Below, piece by piece: positions 1 to 12,290 of a stretch of 64,000 nt of DNA. The position numbers and the translations under genes are program-made. Under the pieces are notes generated by a model. The model made no database searches. It saw only the letters and a program-made list of their open reading frames with translations, and was not told the DNA's origin. Source of the stretch: Akebia trifoliata (Eukaryota > Streptophyta > Magnoliopsida > Ranunculales > Lardizabalaceae); NCBI GenBank assembly GCA_017979445.1, contig CM030717.1, forward strand, positions 14,742,086 through 14,806,085. Direction: 5' to 3'. Position 1 is the stretch's first letter; every line of letters starts with the position of its first letter.

Positions 1-584
1 GAACTCAAGTCATGATATCAACACTTATAGACTTGAACCAACTTAGCAAGTTGGCACCTTGACTTTATTTTTCTAATTGAATACTCTTAGCCTATGTAAA
101 ACATCTATTTGAGTGGTTTAAAATATCATTTAAAAATCTCTTATTCTTTTTGAATTACTTCTAAATCTTTCTTGAATTAAATTTGAATTAATTATTAGGA
201 GAACAAATTTGAACTTTATTACTATGATTGCAATCCAATTCAAATCGCTGAAGGAACAAAAGGAAAGGTTGAGTAAACTTTACATGGAGATAATTGGAAT
301 TGAAACTCAGCAACAAGAGAACTTCAAGATGAATTGAATGTGATTTGGTTAGTCGATAACTATTTGATCTATCTTTTTTTTTACTAGTTTTATTGGTTTG
401 TGGGTTGGTGTGAACTTCGAAAATGTAGATTTTTATTTATAATGTATGTGTGAGAATTTAAATAAAATATAACTGTGCCCCAATTTACAAGTTTTTGATT
501 TATAAAATAGGTAATAATTTTTAAATATTTTGTGCCTCGTTAAAACATTGGATGTTTTTCTCGTATTGTCCATATTTTGTGCCT
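1..584. other. Intergenic, no gene recognised
   Basis: AT-rich sequence with no sustained reading frame. The phrase 'ttttgtgcctcgtta' occurs twice near the right end (about 535 and 578), the second copy abutting the start of the LTR at 585. Nothing else could be assigned. Confidence 0.5.
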
Positions 585-739
585 CGTTAGACACCCCATT
601 TTTTTCCTATGTATAGTCCAAGAGCATCAAAAACCTTCTGAGAAGGGGCTTGAACCAAGGAAATTTTCAAGAGAGTTCAAAAACCCATCTTCAAGTAACC
701 ACGAAGCCTAAAGGCCATTTAAAAAAAAAAAAATCTTAA

Positions 740-930
740 TTTAAGCTTGGCCATACCTCAACCTTGGCGAAGCTTAAGTCTGGTCGTACCTTAACCTTGG
801 CTAGGCGTAATTCTTTGCCTGGTCAAGGGTAACCCACGGTCAAGAGAAATTTTTGCTTGGTCCAAGGTTGACCCACAGTTGGGCATAATTTTTGTTCAAA
901 CCTTGGGTCACCCAAGGCCAATTTTGTTCC
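740..930 (+). repeat. Degenerate 'ggccaaggttgaccc' array, copy 1
   Basis: Several imperfect units of roughly 30-60 bases built on 'tggtcaagggtaacccacggtcaag'-like phrases (CTGGYCAAGG, RACCCA, GGYCA). The array lies about 155 bases inside the LTR start. Related arrays in the same orientation are at 3605-3840 and 17015-17245. Units are imperfect palindromes, the CTGGYC arm facing a GRCCAG arm. Confidence 0.6.
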
Positions 931-1544
931 AAAATCACGTGTGTTCGAATTTGGTTAGGGATAATTATTTTTAACCCACTCCTTAATGATTTCTTTCAAC
1001 AAAGATCCTTTATCGAATTTGTCCCCACATGAGTATAATTACTACCCTAACCTTATCTTGTTAGAACTAAATCAAGGTAGATTACCCTCATGTCCTCCAA
1101 GTCTATCATTAATCTTAAGAGTTAATATAATTAGACCAAGTTCAGGGGATTTTGATAACTTTTCCCAACACATAGAATTCTCTAAAATTTGTGAACAAAG
1201 ATTTTCTTAACCCTAAGTTGTTAGAGAATTAGTTGGGCTAGATGACCTTAATATCCAAAATCCTAATCCATATTTACTTGTCATCTAGCCTAGTCCTCTA
1301 GGATTTGACCCAAAGCCAATGACCTAGGACCTTTTTACCCTTCTTAAAAAATTCTCTAGAAACTATGACCTTTTACAATCATATCATCTTGCTCATCATG
1401 ATTAGTAAGGCCTATAGGTGAGTGAAAGACCATCAAATCCAAGGAGATGAGAGATAATTTGGATTTTCTCAAGAGGTTTTATTGAAAATATTAAGAAACA
1501 TATGATTTAGGACAAATTTATCTCTAAGGGTTTCTCAAAAATCT

Positions 1545-1553
1545 TATAAATAG
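1545..1553 (+). promoter_or_regulatory. LTR TATA box
   Basis: TATAAATAG, followed by 'gagacccttcaagac'. It lies about 960 bases into the LTR. A reverse-complement counterpart with a similar downstream phrase ('aagggtctcaagac') is in the LTR at 45021-45027, which supports a conserved U3 promoter. Confidence 0.55.
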
Positions 1554-2782
1554 GAGACCCTTCAAGACAAAAAGAAGGAGCTCAAGTGATCCAAAATTCT
1601 GTCTAAGTCTCTTTTCAAATCCTTCTAGCCTATCAAAACTTTGTCCAAATTCCTTTCCAAATACCTAAGAAGTTCTAACCAAAAAGAAGAAGAATAAGAG
1701 ACCAAAGTAGGACTTAGTTGTGATTTTTCCTATGTAATCTCCTTTTAAACCTCTCTCCAATATCTATTTATCTTCTTTACATTTAAGCAAGTTTATTTTT
1801 ATGCTTTCTTTGCTTGTAGTAATGTAGATCTTAATTTATTTTAGTAAAACTTATAGGTAGAGATTAAAATCTCCTAGAGATAATTTCCTTTTATAAGTCC
1901 TCAATAAGTTCTCAATATCATTAGAATAATTATTTATTTAATTTTTACAAGATTTAAACTCTTATATTAGTTGTTTTTACTTCCCGTATAAAGTTCAATC
2001 CGTAGATTAGAGATTTTCCTTTTTTTTTTCTTTTTTAATGGCTTAAGAATTAGAGAGTAATCCCTCATTGGAAGTAATCTTCTTTTCTTAAGTCCATTAC
2101 ATGCATATACTACGTGCACACACATCAAAATGTGTTCTCTAAAATAACTAAAGGTCAAAGGTGGAGATCTACCTAGATCTACACCTAACTCTCTAAGCTA
2201 ACAAAAACAGTTTCAAAGATGACCCAACTCATGCATAAGGTCTCTAGTCTTTCATGGTGGTATCCAATTCATGGACACCTCCTAAAAGTTAAACCAACAA
2301 AAATATATTCCCAAGTAAGCACATAACCCTTTAAAAGAGCCTTTGGATCCAAGAAGGTGAAATCCACATAGATTCTCATCCAAAATCTTAGGCTCATAAA
2401 AATTTTCAACAAACACCTTCTTTTGTTTTTGACTTGTTCATTGTCTTTATTTATTTTTGGTTTATTCATTTTCTTTATTTTCAAAATCTAAAAAGTGATT
2501 TCTTAATCATACAATTTGGTTATATATTGGTAACCATCTTATGATGGGAAGGACAAGGTGCCTAACACCTTCCTTGTCCTTAAACCAAACATATTTATCC
2601 TAGATTTCTACATGACAATTTTCCCTTATCTTTTGGATATGTGAGTCACTATAAGCCAACAAAACATAATTTTAAAAACCTTTTATAGTGTCCATTCACA
2701 CTTTAATTGAATGGTGGCGGCTCCTAAATCTATGTAGATGAACTCAAACCTCCATAAAGGTTTCAAAGCCCGCATATCTACA

Positions 2783-2802
2783 ACTTGATGACTCTACTGG
2801 AG
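2783..2802 (+). other. Putative primer-binding region after the LTR
   Basis: Sequence beginning 'acttgatgactctactgg' directly follows the LTR end, and 'gagagttcaaac' follows. The LTR at 43096 (minus) is followed by the comparable 'attccactgggatgtc' and 'gagggttcaaac'. Position and conservation fit a primer-binding site. I cannot assign the tRNA. Confidence 0.4.
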
Positions 2803-3604
2803 AAACCGAGAGTTCAAACTAGAATTTTAATTACCATGGGTATTGATTTTGAAATATTAACTTGTTGTTTTTCTTTTTTTGTAACTAACATTATTTTGTT
2901 TCTTTTATGTTCTTTCTTGTGATATGGTGAATGGTTGTAATGTGGGACTGATTTGCTTATATGTTTGGGATTGATTTCATTGTAAAGTTGGCACACCTTT
3001 ATTTTTAAAATGCACTTGTGTACTTCTTGATTATAACCAATACACAAATTACTCGTCCTATAAAAATTCTCTAGCCTTGAATGCAAGTAGTCTTACACCT
3101 TGAGGTTGCTCACCTTAAGAAACGGAGACGAAATATCCAACTCAATCACCAACCTATGAAACAAATGCTTCAACTCATGTAAAAATTTGAAGATTTGAGA
3201 ACCTTCAACCTATCTATCGCCAATCATGCATAACCTTCGGTTAGATGTTTAGAACACATTTTGAAGAAAAAAAAAAGAATCCTAATGGATTATGTGCCAA
3301 CTCCTTAAAGCATTGTAAATCCAAGTTGACCTACGAAGGTTAAGTTGTAAGATTTTGTTCGAAAGATCCATATAATAAATTATTGTGTCCCACATTTGGT
3401 AAAGGGGGATTTCTCCTTTTATCTTTCTTTTATGCCTTACAAGACACCTTCTAATGACCTAAACTTCCCAAAGTCAATTTTTAACTTGAAGAAGGCCAAA
3501 AACAGCAAAAAACAAGTTGAAAATTGATGTTATTGGGAAGAATTTTTTTTTTAGAAAAATAAGTTCTAGTCTGTAGGCCAAGGAAAATTTTAGGGATCTA
3601 CAAC

Positions 3605-3840
3605 TATCCTTTGGCCAAGGTAAAAGTTTTGCCTAACCGTACCTTACCTACAGCCAAGGCAAAAGTTTTGCCTGGCCATACCTTACCCTTGGTCAAGATA
3701 AAAAAATTTCCTGGTCATGCCTGGCCGTACCTAACCCACGACCAAGCAATATTGTATCCTGGATTGGGCTCCTACGATCAAATGAGATTTTTGATATTCA
3801 CTCTTGGCCAGAACAAGTGTTTGGCCTAATTTGAAGTTCA
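3605..3840 (+). repeat. Degenerate 'ggccaaggttgaccc' array, copy 2
   Basis: Units such as 'ggccaaggtaaaagttttgcc' recur three to four times, with 'taccttaccc' and 'acccacgaccaag' phrases. It is the same family and orientation as 740-930 and 17015-17245, but lies outside the mapped LTR. Either the leader contains a second LTR fragment or the repeat has spread. Confidence 0.6.
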
Positions 3841-4407
3841 CCCATGGACTAGAATAGAACTTGGACTTTTTCCCACTCTGTTGATTTCTTGTGGTGAGTT
3901 TAAATCCAAATCTAATGTGTCTTCATATTACCATTTAGAGTTGAATCGAAAGTTCATTAGTGTCGAAAGCAACCTTGATCTTAGGTCTAAACTCTAAGTC
4001 CATAGAAGTATTCTGAATTTTCTCAAGTATATGATTAGGACTCAATGTCATCAATCCAATTACCATAAGTTTTCCTATGCAGTTAAGTGATCAATCCTTA
4101 CTTGAGTGAATCCAATCAAATAATTCAAATTTAAAAAATTCTAAAAAAAGTTAGGAGTCCATCTCACATCTCAATCATACCAACTTCTAGGATTCAAAGA
4201 TTTATTTCCAAATTAGACTTAAAGTTCCAATTCTTTAGACCTAGGTGCATCTATAGGTCTAGAAATACTTAATCTTTCAAATCCAAATCGAATAGTCTCA
4301 GTTGCCCTTTAATCCAAAGTGAGGCGAAAAGCTTTACACCTCATTCCATAAGATAGACCTCCACTCCCCCTTAAAACTTCAAAATTCTTAGGAAAGGTAG
4401 CGCAATC

Positions 4408-4920
4408 GATCCTTACCTATTTTAGGTTTGTTATAACCTTTTATGATTGACCCCACTCGTGGGTCACTTCATTATTCCCCACCAGTAAGGGTCATGCAAT
4501 GACATCAATCCTTATCTATTTTAGGTTTATTAGAACCTCTCATGATCGGCCCACCTATGGGTCACCTCATTCATTCTTCACTGATAAAGGTCGTGCACAC
4601 AACCACTTTTTATCTATTACAAATTTGTTAGAATCTCATGGCTCAATCCCACTCATGGGTCACTATGATCTTCTTGGAGAAGGGTTGTGCAATCTTTTCA
4701 AAATTTCATGGGTAAAATCGAGATATCCATTTCCAAGGTTCAAGGGCAAAATAACTTATACAACAAATATATTTCAAGACCGTTTGGATTCAAATCTCAT
4801 ATATTCGAGATACCTACTTCCAAGATTCAAGGGCAAGGTAACCTTATACAACAAACATTCTTTAAGGTCTTTCGAGTTTTGCCTCATACAATCGACGCAC
4901 CCAACTCAAAGGTCCAGGCA
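4408..4920 (+). repeat. Two short tandem arrays (about 98 bp x3, about 87 bp x2)
   Basis: The first array has three units starting at about 4408, 4507 and 4606, each with 'ccttatctattttaggttt', a run like 'gaacctctcatgatcg' and 'cactcgtgggtcac'. The second has two units at about 4720 and 4807 containing 'ttccaaggttcaagggcaa' and 'cttatacaacaaa'. Both are degenerate and the 155-aa open frame over them is incidental. Confidence 0.65.
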
Positions 4921-4984
4921 TAGCATCCATACAAGGGACCTTTTCCTTTATATCTTTTACATTTAAGACATTTTCGTAAATCAG

Positions 4985-5575
4985 GTCTCTCGAAGACCTT
5001 TGGACCTCTTAAAGGTCAAATTAGCTCGCATTTCCTTTTGTAGTTCGGGGCTTTCAAAGACATTTGGACCTCTTAAAGGTGACTTAAGATCGTAGTTCGG
5101 ATCTCTTAAAGATCTTTGAACCTCTTAAAGGTCACCCTATATCGAGTTCAGGTATCCCAAAGACCTTTGGACCTCTTAAATGTCAAATTAATAGCATTTC
5201 ATTTTGTAGTTTGGATTTCTCAAAGACCTTTGAATCTCTTAAATATCAAATTAGCTTGCATTTCCTTTCATAGTTCAGTTCTCTCAAAGACCTTTGAACC
5301 TCTTAAAGGTCAAATTGATCTTATTTTCCTTCATAATCCGGTTCTCTCAAAGACCTTTAGACTTCTTAAAGTCAAATTAATCACATGTCCTTTCTTAGTT
5401 CGGGTCTTTCAAAGACCTTTCGACCTCTCAAAGGTCAAATTAATCACATTTTCTTTTGTAATTCAAGTCTCTCAAAGACTTTTGGACATCTTAAAAGTCA
5501 AATTAATCACATTTCCTTTCATACCTCAAGTCTCTCAAAGACCTTTGGACCTCTTTAAGGTTACCTTAGCATTCA
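4985..5575 (+). repeat. 62-bp minisatellite, about 10 units, hairpin-forming
   Basis: Unit consensus: 'tctctcaaagacctttgg' + 'acctcttaaaggtcaaatta' + 'atcacatttcctttcatagt'. Spacing is about 62 bases and copies are 75-95% alike by eye. Within each unit GACCTTT faces AAAGGTC, a 7-bp stem with a 9-base loop; most copies keep both arms. The 166-aa frame here (5116-5616) is the translated repeat, not a gene. Tat elements are known to accumulate tandem repeats in untranslated regions. Confidence 0.85.
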
Positions 5576-5976
5576 TTTCTTTCTTTTCCTTTTTTTCATC
5601 ACTTCAGGGTCCTTAATAGAATGTCTTAGATTCTTCTAGGATAGTTCCTCTACATTCCTTTAAGTGTCAAAAAAATAGAGAAGCAATAAAGGATTACAAC
5701 TAGGATCATCCATTCACTTAAATTTTTTAGTGTCTTTTTTAACCTCACCATGAGATGGACTTTCTATTGATCAAAAACAAAAAAAAATATAATAGTAAAG
5801 TTATCGTTTTTCTAGAATTAAAAAAGGGATCTTTTGTCTTTTTTTATCCAAGGTACCTACACTTCAAAACGATCTTCTATACTAAGGATACAGACATTGC
5901 GCATCTAAAGAGTAAAGGATTGAGAAGAGGGGCTACAATCCAAATTCGGTATCATCTCAAGTATAAGACTGTCATC

Positions 5977-7560
5977 ATGGAGCCAATAGATAGAACTAAG
6001 CCTCCAGTTACAAAAACCCATTTGTTACAAACAATCCGACTAGCAACTGTCCAATTAGTGAATAAGCACTTAAGAAACTGAATGATCAAGTGGTATCAAT
6101 TGGGAACATGTTATCAGCATTAATTCAGATTTTGAGGATTACTCAAGCTATTCAAAATTATGCTAACGACTCAAGACAATATATTCAGCAAACACGCGTA
6201 GTAATCAGTCCAACAGTGGTACCTCCTTCAATGGCACCAACTTTTGATTATACATCGACATAAGCTCAGAATAATGTGCCAACATCAGTATCGGCAACAA
6301 CTCAGACCACAAACATTCATCCCTCATCTTCACTCAATATCCACCTCTGCAACATGTCGAGATAGTACATGAGGGAGAGTTAAACTGGGTTAGAATGCCT
6401 AAGAAGAACTATACTGAGGATAAGCTATCAATTCACATGGATGCGATTATGAAAAAGTTGAACCTACTAAAAGGGAGAGATTCCCAAGATAGCTTCGGGT
6501 TTGATGATCTATGTTTTTATCCGGCCTTTATACCACCAACGGACTTCAAGTATCTAGAGTTCAAGAAATCTGATGGCATTAGGTGCCTACTTACCCATCT
6601 GAAAATGTATCGTGGTACTATGTGCCAATTTAAAAGAAATGACAAGTTTCTAGTATAAATATTCTAGAAGAGCTTAATTGGGGTAGCGAAAGATGGTTTA
6701 CTCAGTTGGACCACAATAAAATCTGGTGTTAGAGAGACTTGACTACCGTCTTCATGGGTAATTACAAATTTAATATAGACATAGCATTAGATAGGCAGGG
6801 TGTAGCCAAGATGACAAGGATACCCAAAGAGACTATCTGAGAGTATGGTTAGTGATAGAGGGAGTCCGCTTCGCAGTTAAAGCCGTCCATGATAGAAATT
6901 GAGATGAACACAACATTCATCTCAACATTAAGGCAACACTACTATACTCGCCTCATAGGGCACACCGCGTCCAATTTTTTCTCATTAGTTCAAATTGTTG
7001 ATAAGATAGATGATGGTTTAAAGTCAGGGATGATTATAGATTAGATAGCTCCACAACAAGGTGTTTTGTCCAATGGCACAGTACAAAAGAAACTAGTAGT
7101 TGTGACAAAGAAAAGGGATTAAAAGCAGATTAATTATGTGTAGCTAGCTCAAGTACTAATTCATTTCCCAACTGCAGCACGGAAAGCACCCGTGACTTTT
7201 CAAGCACCTCCGAACCGTCTGTATCAAACACAACAACCCCAAGCAAAGTCACACAACAATCAACAAAAGTTTCAGTTTCAAACACAACCACAACTACAAC
7301 AATATCTACAACCCTACAATTACAACCAGTAAAAAAGAAGAAGAGAGTTTATTCGATTGCCAATGAAATTATCGGAGCTCTTGCCTACCCTAGTCAAAGG
7401 AGGTTATGTTATACTAAAACAACCATATCTAGAACCTAAGAACACATTTAGGTATGATCCTACCACCAACTATGAGTTTTATATGAGAGCTCCTAGTCAT
7501 CCCATTAAATCGGTGCTGGCAGTTAAGGAATGTCGTTCAGATTCTCATAGATAGGAAGCT
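5977..7560 (+). pseudogene. Tat-type gag relic
   Basis: A decayed capsid/nucleocapsid polyprotein. The start ATG (MEPIDRTKPP) at 5977 is inferred. Readable stretches sit in different frames: 6395-6658 contains 'DDLCFYPAFIPPTDFKYLEF', matching the conserved segment before the gag retrotransposon domain, and 7357-7554 contains 'PMKLSELLPTLVKGGYVIL' then 'PKNTFRYDPTTNYEFYMRAP', the typical C-terminal linker of Tat gag before its pseudo-zinc knuckle. The knuckle cysteines are not preserved (NYEFYMRA where a CxYH-type motif is expected). Many stops and frameshifts intervene, so it cannot be functional. It lies upstream of protease and RT in the standard order. Confidence 0.75.
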
Positions 7561-8839
7561 TATAGTTCTTGATCCTACACCAACACAATAGAATATCAAT
7601 CAAAACCCCCTTCTAGCTCATAATGGTAAAGAAAATGGTGTAGGATTGGCAAATACAATCTCTAATGAAAAGTTAGAGTTTGACCCCTCGCAGCTGATCA
7701 TTCCTTTAGGGTCAAAGGTCAGGGTTTGCCTCAAACCCAAAACCTCACACCTCAATCAACACTATCTTCCTTAAAAATCAAAATAACCCTCCCATTCGCA
7801 TCACCACCCAGTTCAGAGGCTTCATCTTAAACTCCTTACCATCTTCTATAAACCTACCACCACTCATTTTATCCTCAAATTTCATCACTCCGTCCAACAT
7901 CACACCACTTTCATTACCTTTAAGTCCACCACCATTCATCATTTGCACACCCATTTCATGTTCGTCAACTATAAAACTACCAACTCTCATCCTTCATGTT
8001 GAACCAAAGCTTCCCCAACTCATTTTCAAAACTTCGGAGTAAGTTTTTGGATTTGTTGAATAAGCATTTATTTATGCCTTTAATCAAGAGGAGCAACTGG
8101 GCTCGAAACCCTTTCCTTATGTATCCATCAAGGCTTTGCCTAGGATTTACAAAACAAGTTTAATATTCCTAAAAGAATGAGAAAAAGTCGAGGAAACAAA
8201 CAAAGTTTGAGAAACTGGAGAAGAAAAAAGAGCCCAAGGATGTAGACCTCATTACTTGGGCAGGAAAAATAGTAACATTGACTGAAAATAGGACAACAGG
8301 GAAATGGAAAGACAGTGAGAATGAGATCGAGGGTACAGAACAGGCAATCAACAAAGGGTTAGTTGTTGATACAAAGCAAATGAAGCAGTAATAATAGACA
8401 GTTGAAGTATATGTTATAGTCGATAAAGAACATACAATAGTCAACGTAGCAGCAGTAGTTAGAGAAAATGAGCTAGTTAAAAAAGAAAAGGTAGTTGAAA
8501 CAGAAATAATAGAAATAGTAGTAGAGAAAAATGATAAAGAAAAGGGAAAGACAGTCGTCACAAAAGAATAGAACAAACAGGTAGAAAAGAAAAAGAAAGT
8601 AACAGACAAGGAGGTAGTAGATCTTCTTAAGCTGAATAAGAAAAATGAATACAACCTTGTAAAGGAATTGAACAAAGTACTAGCCCAAGTATCAATACTA
8701 AGGTTGTTACAAAGCTCAGAGAAATATAGAGAGCCTTTATTCAAGGTTCTCAACGAGTCACACGTGACAGAAGCCACTTCACCTGAGTAGTTGGGTAAGA
8801 TGGTAGGAATGATCATATCACCAAACGTCATGACATTTA
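7561..8839 (+). other. Degenerate gag-protease linker
   Basis: Purine-rich (GAA/AAA) plus-strand sequence encoding lysine/glutamate-rich fragments. The 220-aa open frame on the opposite strand (8169-8831) is low-complexity Ser/Phe/Thr and is the complement of this linker, not a gene. Confidence 0.5.
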
Positions 8840-9410
8840 CAGATGATGAATTTACTCCAGAGGATTGTGATCACATAGAACTACTACATAGCATAGTAAT
8901 ATGCAAGGGAATGATCGTTGCTCGCGTAAGATAATAGATCTGCATTGAATGTCTATCCTTACACAACTTTGAAGAAGCTAGGCGTGGGTCGGTATCTCTT
9001 AAGACCTAATATTAGGCAAATCTAAGCTTTTGATAGGTCAAAGATATAATCAATGGGTGAAATTGATTTATCGACCATAATTAGACCCTGCACGTTCCAG
9101 ATTACTTTCAAAGTGATAAACATGCCAAGTATTTTGAATTTTCTTCTCGGAAGTCCACGGATCCATTCGGTTTGGGGCAGTGCCATCATCTCTTCACTAG
9201 AGGGTGAAGTTCATCATCAACCTAGAATTGGTTTCAATGAAATTAAAAGGTTTATTGCCAATAGATAGATCTCCAAATGTGCCATACATAGATATTGAAG
9301 GGTTGAGTGAACAACTCATGTATCACTCGTTAAAATTCAAGCCAGTTAGTCATAATCCAGAATGCACTAAGGTCAAGAAACCAAGTTTGCCACCACTGTG
9401 ATGATGATAG
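8840..9410 (+). pseudogene. Retropepsin-type aspartic protease relic (Tat)
   Basis: The protease follows gag and matures the polyprotein in active elements. Visible are 'FTDDEFTPEDCDHIELLH' at about 8838, then an active-site loop reading DNRSA instead of DNGSA at about 8930 (catalytic Asp present, flap glycine replaced), then 'VYPYTTLKKLGVGRY'. From 9053 comes 'MGEIDLSTIIRPCTFQITF' with 'LLGSPRIHSVWGSA', which corresponds to the LLGRPWIH block of Tat proteases. A frame change and stops separate these pieces. Confidence 0.7.
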
Positions 9411-10449
9411 GAAGGGCGATAAAACAATCTAGATTTCGTCAAAGAAATGGGGTAGGGAACATGAATCAAGGTAGAGTCAAGTTCATTTCAATTTAGAAAG
9501 CCATGCCATGGTTCAACCTCAGTTACAAGCCCACCTGAAAGGATAGGCAAATGATGGAAGCAAAAATGAAAGAGTTCAAAAAAGCAAGGATGGAGCATCA
9601 AGAACCTAAGATCTAGGATCTTGGGAAGATTCCTTACATCAGGGAGACTTTCCCCATGTCGGCTTATACAATGATAAATGATGACAGCTCAATTGATGAC
9701 TAGCAAATGCAGCTACTACCACAATCAGGTCAGAAAGAACTAGAAGTACTCCCCGAACATGAGTTGTCTCTTGAAGATGACATCAGTAACTTATTCATGG
9801 AGAATTTTGGGAAAGAGAGCACATGAAAATGGATGATGCCAGCAATGACAATTTTTTATTCACACCCAGTGTTTACTAAGATTCTACTATAATCTTACCT
9901 CTAAAAGAGGTACTACTATTAGATGATCATTACAATTCTGTGATGGCCATCACGATTGAGTCAAGAGAGGTTCCCTCTCCCTTCCCTCAATAGTCTATTC
10001 TATGAAAAAAATGAATGTTCTTCACAACTAGGACATCATCCCAATCACTTTTGAGGTTGTTATAGCCAAAACAAATATTTTTAGTTTTGCATTTCTCTCC
10101 CCCCCCCCCTCGAGGATCCTAATGGACCTTGTCCTTGGTGGGTGTTTGTTTAGAAGGTCCACTTTTATTAATAAAATCTCAAAAAATTCATATAATCAAA
10201 AGCTTGAAAAGTTGTCTGAGCCAGGAAATATGGGATTAAATAATTGCCACCCCGAACCCAATTTCGATTTCAAGGAGATTGAAGAAGAGTTTGGTGCATG
10301 AGAAGTCGATGTGCCAAAAGAACTGATAAAGCTTGTAAAACGTCATGAGAAAGATCGTCAAGCAAATGTTGAGGAAATGGACTCAATAAATCTCGAATCC
10401 AAAAATGACCAAAAAATAGTCAAAATCGGATCCCTTCTAATCTCAACCC

Positions 10450-11240
10450 AAAGGAAAAAATGATTGAATTCCTTCGACAATACCAAGATGTATTCGTATG
10501 GTCCTATCAAGATATGCTGGGACATGAAACTAATATTGTAGTACACTGTCTACCCATTCTTCCCAATGCAAGGCCGATCAAGCATAAACTTAGAAAATTG
10601 AAACTAGAGTAGGCTATCAAAGTCAAAAATGAGGCGACAAAGGAGATTCAAACAGGATTTTGAATCTATCAACTTATCAAGAATGGCTTGCAAACATAGT
10701 ACCAATACCGAATAAAGATGGCAAAATAAGGATGTGTGTTGATTACCAAGACTTGAACAAAGCTAGTCCAAAGGATGACTTTCCACTTCAACATATCAAC
10801 ACGCTCATCAATAACACAACAAGGCATGTCGTGTTCTCGTCTATGGATAATTTTTCTAGTTACAATTAAATCAAGATGACAGAAGAAGACCAAGAGAAAA
10901 TTAGATTTATCAAGCCTTGGGGTACTTTTTACTATACAATTATGCATTTCAGCCTCAAAAAATATTGGAGCAACCTGTCAGCGAGTCATGACCGCTCTCT
11001 TTCATGATATGATTCATAAAGAAATGGATGCCTATGTAGATGATATGATCACTAAGACTGATTTGGAAGAAGACCACCTCATCAACATAAGAAAAAAATT
11101 TATCGTCCGAGGAAGGTTAGTTTAAGGCTTAATCATTCAAAGTGTGTATTTGGAGCAACTTTAAGGAAGTTACTAGGTTTCATCATAAGCCGGAGAGGTA
11201 TTGAAGTAGATCTAACTAAAATAAAAGCAATCATTAAAAT
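10450..11240 (+). pseudogene. Reverse transcriptase relic (Tat lineage)
   Basis: RT fingers and palm are spread over two or three frames. The stretch 'LRQYQDVFVWSYQDMLGHET' (about 10460) precedes the RT core. From about 10675 comes 'EWLANIVPIPNKDGKIRMCV', with 'DYQDLNKASPKDDFPL' and 'SSMDNFSSYN' after it. The catalytic box survives as Y-V-D-D (MDAYVDDMITK, about 11026). Stops lie at 10609-10611 and 10660-10662 among others. The EWLANIVPIP-type core is characteristic of Tat rather than Athila RTs; compare the Athila RT at 53575-54923 with FIDD. Confidence 0.85.
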
Positions 11241-11885
11241 GCCAGTACTAGAGACGAAAGCAGAAATACTAGATTTCTTGGGAAAGATTCAATACATAAA
11301 TAGGTTTAGAACACAACTCACATCAATCTGTAAACATATTTTCAAATTCTTAAGGAAGAATGAATCTTTAAATAGAACAACAACTATCAGGAAGCATTTG
11401 ACAAAAACAATAAGTATCTGGTGAATCCTCTAGTCTTAATTCCCCCTACCCTAAGGAGACCTTTGTTAATGTACCTGTCAGTACTTGAAACATCCATGGG
11501 ATGTGTAGTAGAACAGCATGATGAGATGGGTCACAAGAAAAGGGAGATATACTATCTTAGTAAAAAGTTTACAGATTACGAGGCAAGGTATTCTTCGCTT
11601 GAGAAGACATGTTGCACCCTAGTTTGAGTATCTCAAAGATTGCGCTACTATTCACTAAGCTATAAAGTACAGCTTATTGCTAAGATGGATCCATTGAAGT
11701 ATTTGTTTGTGATACCTACACTTATTGATCACACCACTAAATGGCAATTATTACTATCAGAGTTTCATATCGAGTTTGTCTCGCAGAAGGCAATCAAGGG
11801 GCAGGCTATCTTAGAGCACCCTCTTCCAGATTACGAACCATTGAAGACCAACTTTCTGGATGAAGCCATTCTTTTACAGAAATAA
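11241..11885 (+). pseudogene. RNase H relic and connection
   Basis: Three adjacent open stretches (11239-11424, 11421-11627, 11640-11885) correspond to the post-RT connection and the gypsy RNase H. One reads 'LVLIPPTLRRPLLMYLSV', later 'KKREIYYLSKKFTDYEARYS' and 'LEKTCCTLV', then 'DPLKYLFVIPTLIDHTTKWQ' and 'LSEFHIEF'. The order and wording match RT-RNase H tails of Tat elements. An in-frame stop separates the last two stretches. Confidence 0.8.
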
Positions 11886-11899
11886 AGGAAGATGAAGAC

Positions 11900-12290
11900 A
11901 ACCCAAGTTGAAAATTGTACTTTGATGGTACAGTCAATCAAAAGGGTAATGGGATCAGAGCTATTTTAGTGAAGCCTGATGGATCGCATGTGCCCATAGT
12001 AGTTAGCCTATGTTTTCAGTACACAAAAAATCAAGTAAAATATGACGCTTGCATAATGGGTCTCCAGGCAGCAATAGAGATGGAAGTCGATGATATCGAT
12101 GTATTTGGGGACTCTAGTCTAGTTATCTACCAGGCTACATGTGAATAGCAGACACGAGAATAAAGACTGGTACCGTACCACAAATATATAGAAGAACTAA
12201 ATACTAAGTTTTCTCAAAACACTTTCAATTACATACCACAGGCCAAAAACCAATTTGCAGACGTACTTGCAAACTAGGCCTCTATGATCA
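11900..12290 (+). pseudogene. Second, archaeal-type RNase H relic
   Basis: The frame from about 11915 reads 'YFDGTVNQKGNGIRAILVKP', then 'KYDACIMGLQAAIEMEVDD' and 'VFGDSSLVIYQA'. This is the acidic-residue pattern of the additional RNase H found in Tat/Ogre-type elements (D in the YFDG strand, E in the helix, D in FGDS). The N-AE-ACxxGL block is altered to DACIMGL. A dual RNase H is a lineage marker and is the main reason for assigning this element to Tat. Confidence 0.8.

Larger units (their letters stand above)
585..2782 (+). mobile_element. Tat-type LTR, plus orientation (probable 5' LTR)
   Basis: The left end reads 'cgttagacacccc', close to the TGTTAGACACCCC/TGTAGACACCC start of related LTRs, with TG changed to CG. 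The right end is '...catatctaca'. A TATA box lies at 1545. A conserved hairpin block 'aaggtgcctaacacctt' lies at about 2549, and 'gaatggtggcggctcc' at about 2712. The same blocks, in the same order, occur in the LTRs at 54929-56686, 43096-45921 and 18822-20560. Length is about 2.2 kb. The left boundary is inferred from similarity; the right boundary is supported by a conserved internal sequence after it that is also present beside the LTR at 43096. Confidence 0.65.
2803..5976 (+). other. Long leader of the left Tat element
   Basis: There is no reliable gene between the LTR and gag. Most of the stretch is AT-rich or occupied by tandem arrays (listed separately). A short plus-strand frame from 5755 runs without a stop into the gag-like ATG at 5977; its role is unknown. 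The open frames over 4499-5616 are products of the tandem repeats, not genes. Confidence 0.5.

Noticed and set aside
4499..4966. 155-aa open frame
   Set aside because: Covers two short tandem arrays; the peptide repeats with the DNA period.
5116..5616. 166-aa open frame
   Set aside because: It is a translation of the 62-bp minisatellite; periodicity of about 20-21 residues follows the repeat, with no coding constraint.
8169..8831. 220-aa open frame on the minus strand
   Set aside because: Low-complexity Ser/Phe/Thr protein. It is the complement of the purine-rich gag-protease linker of the plus-strand Tat relic.
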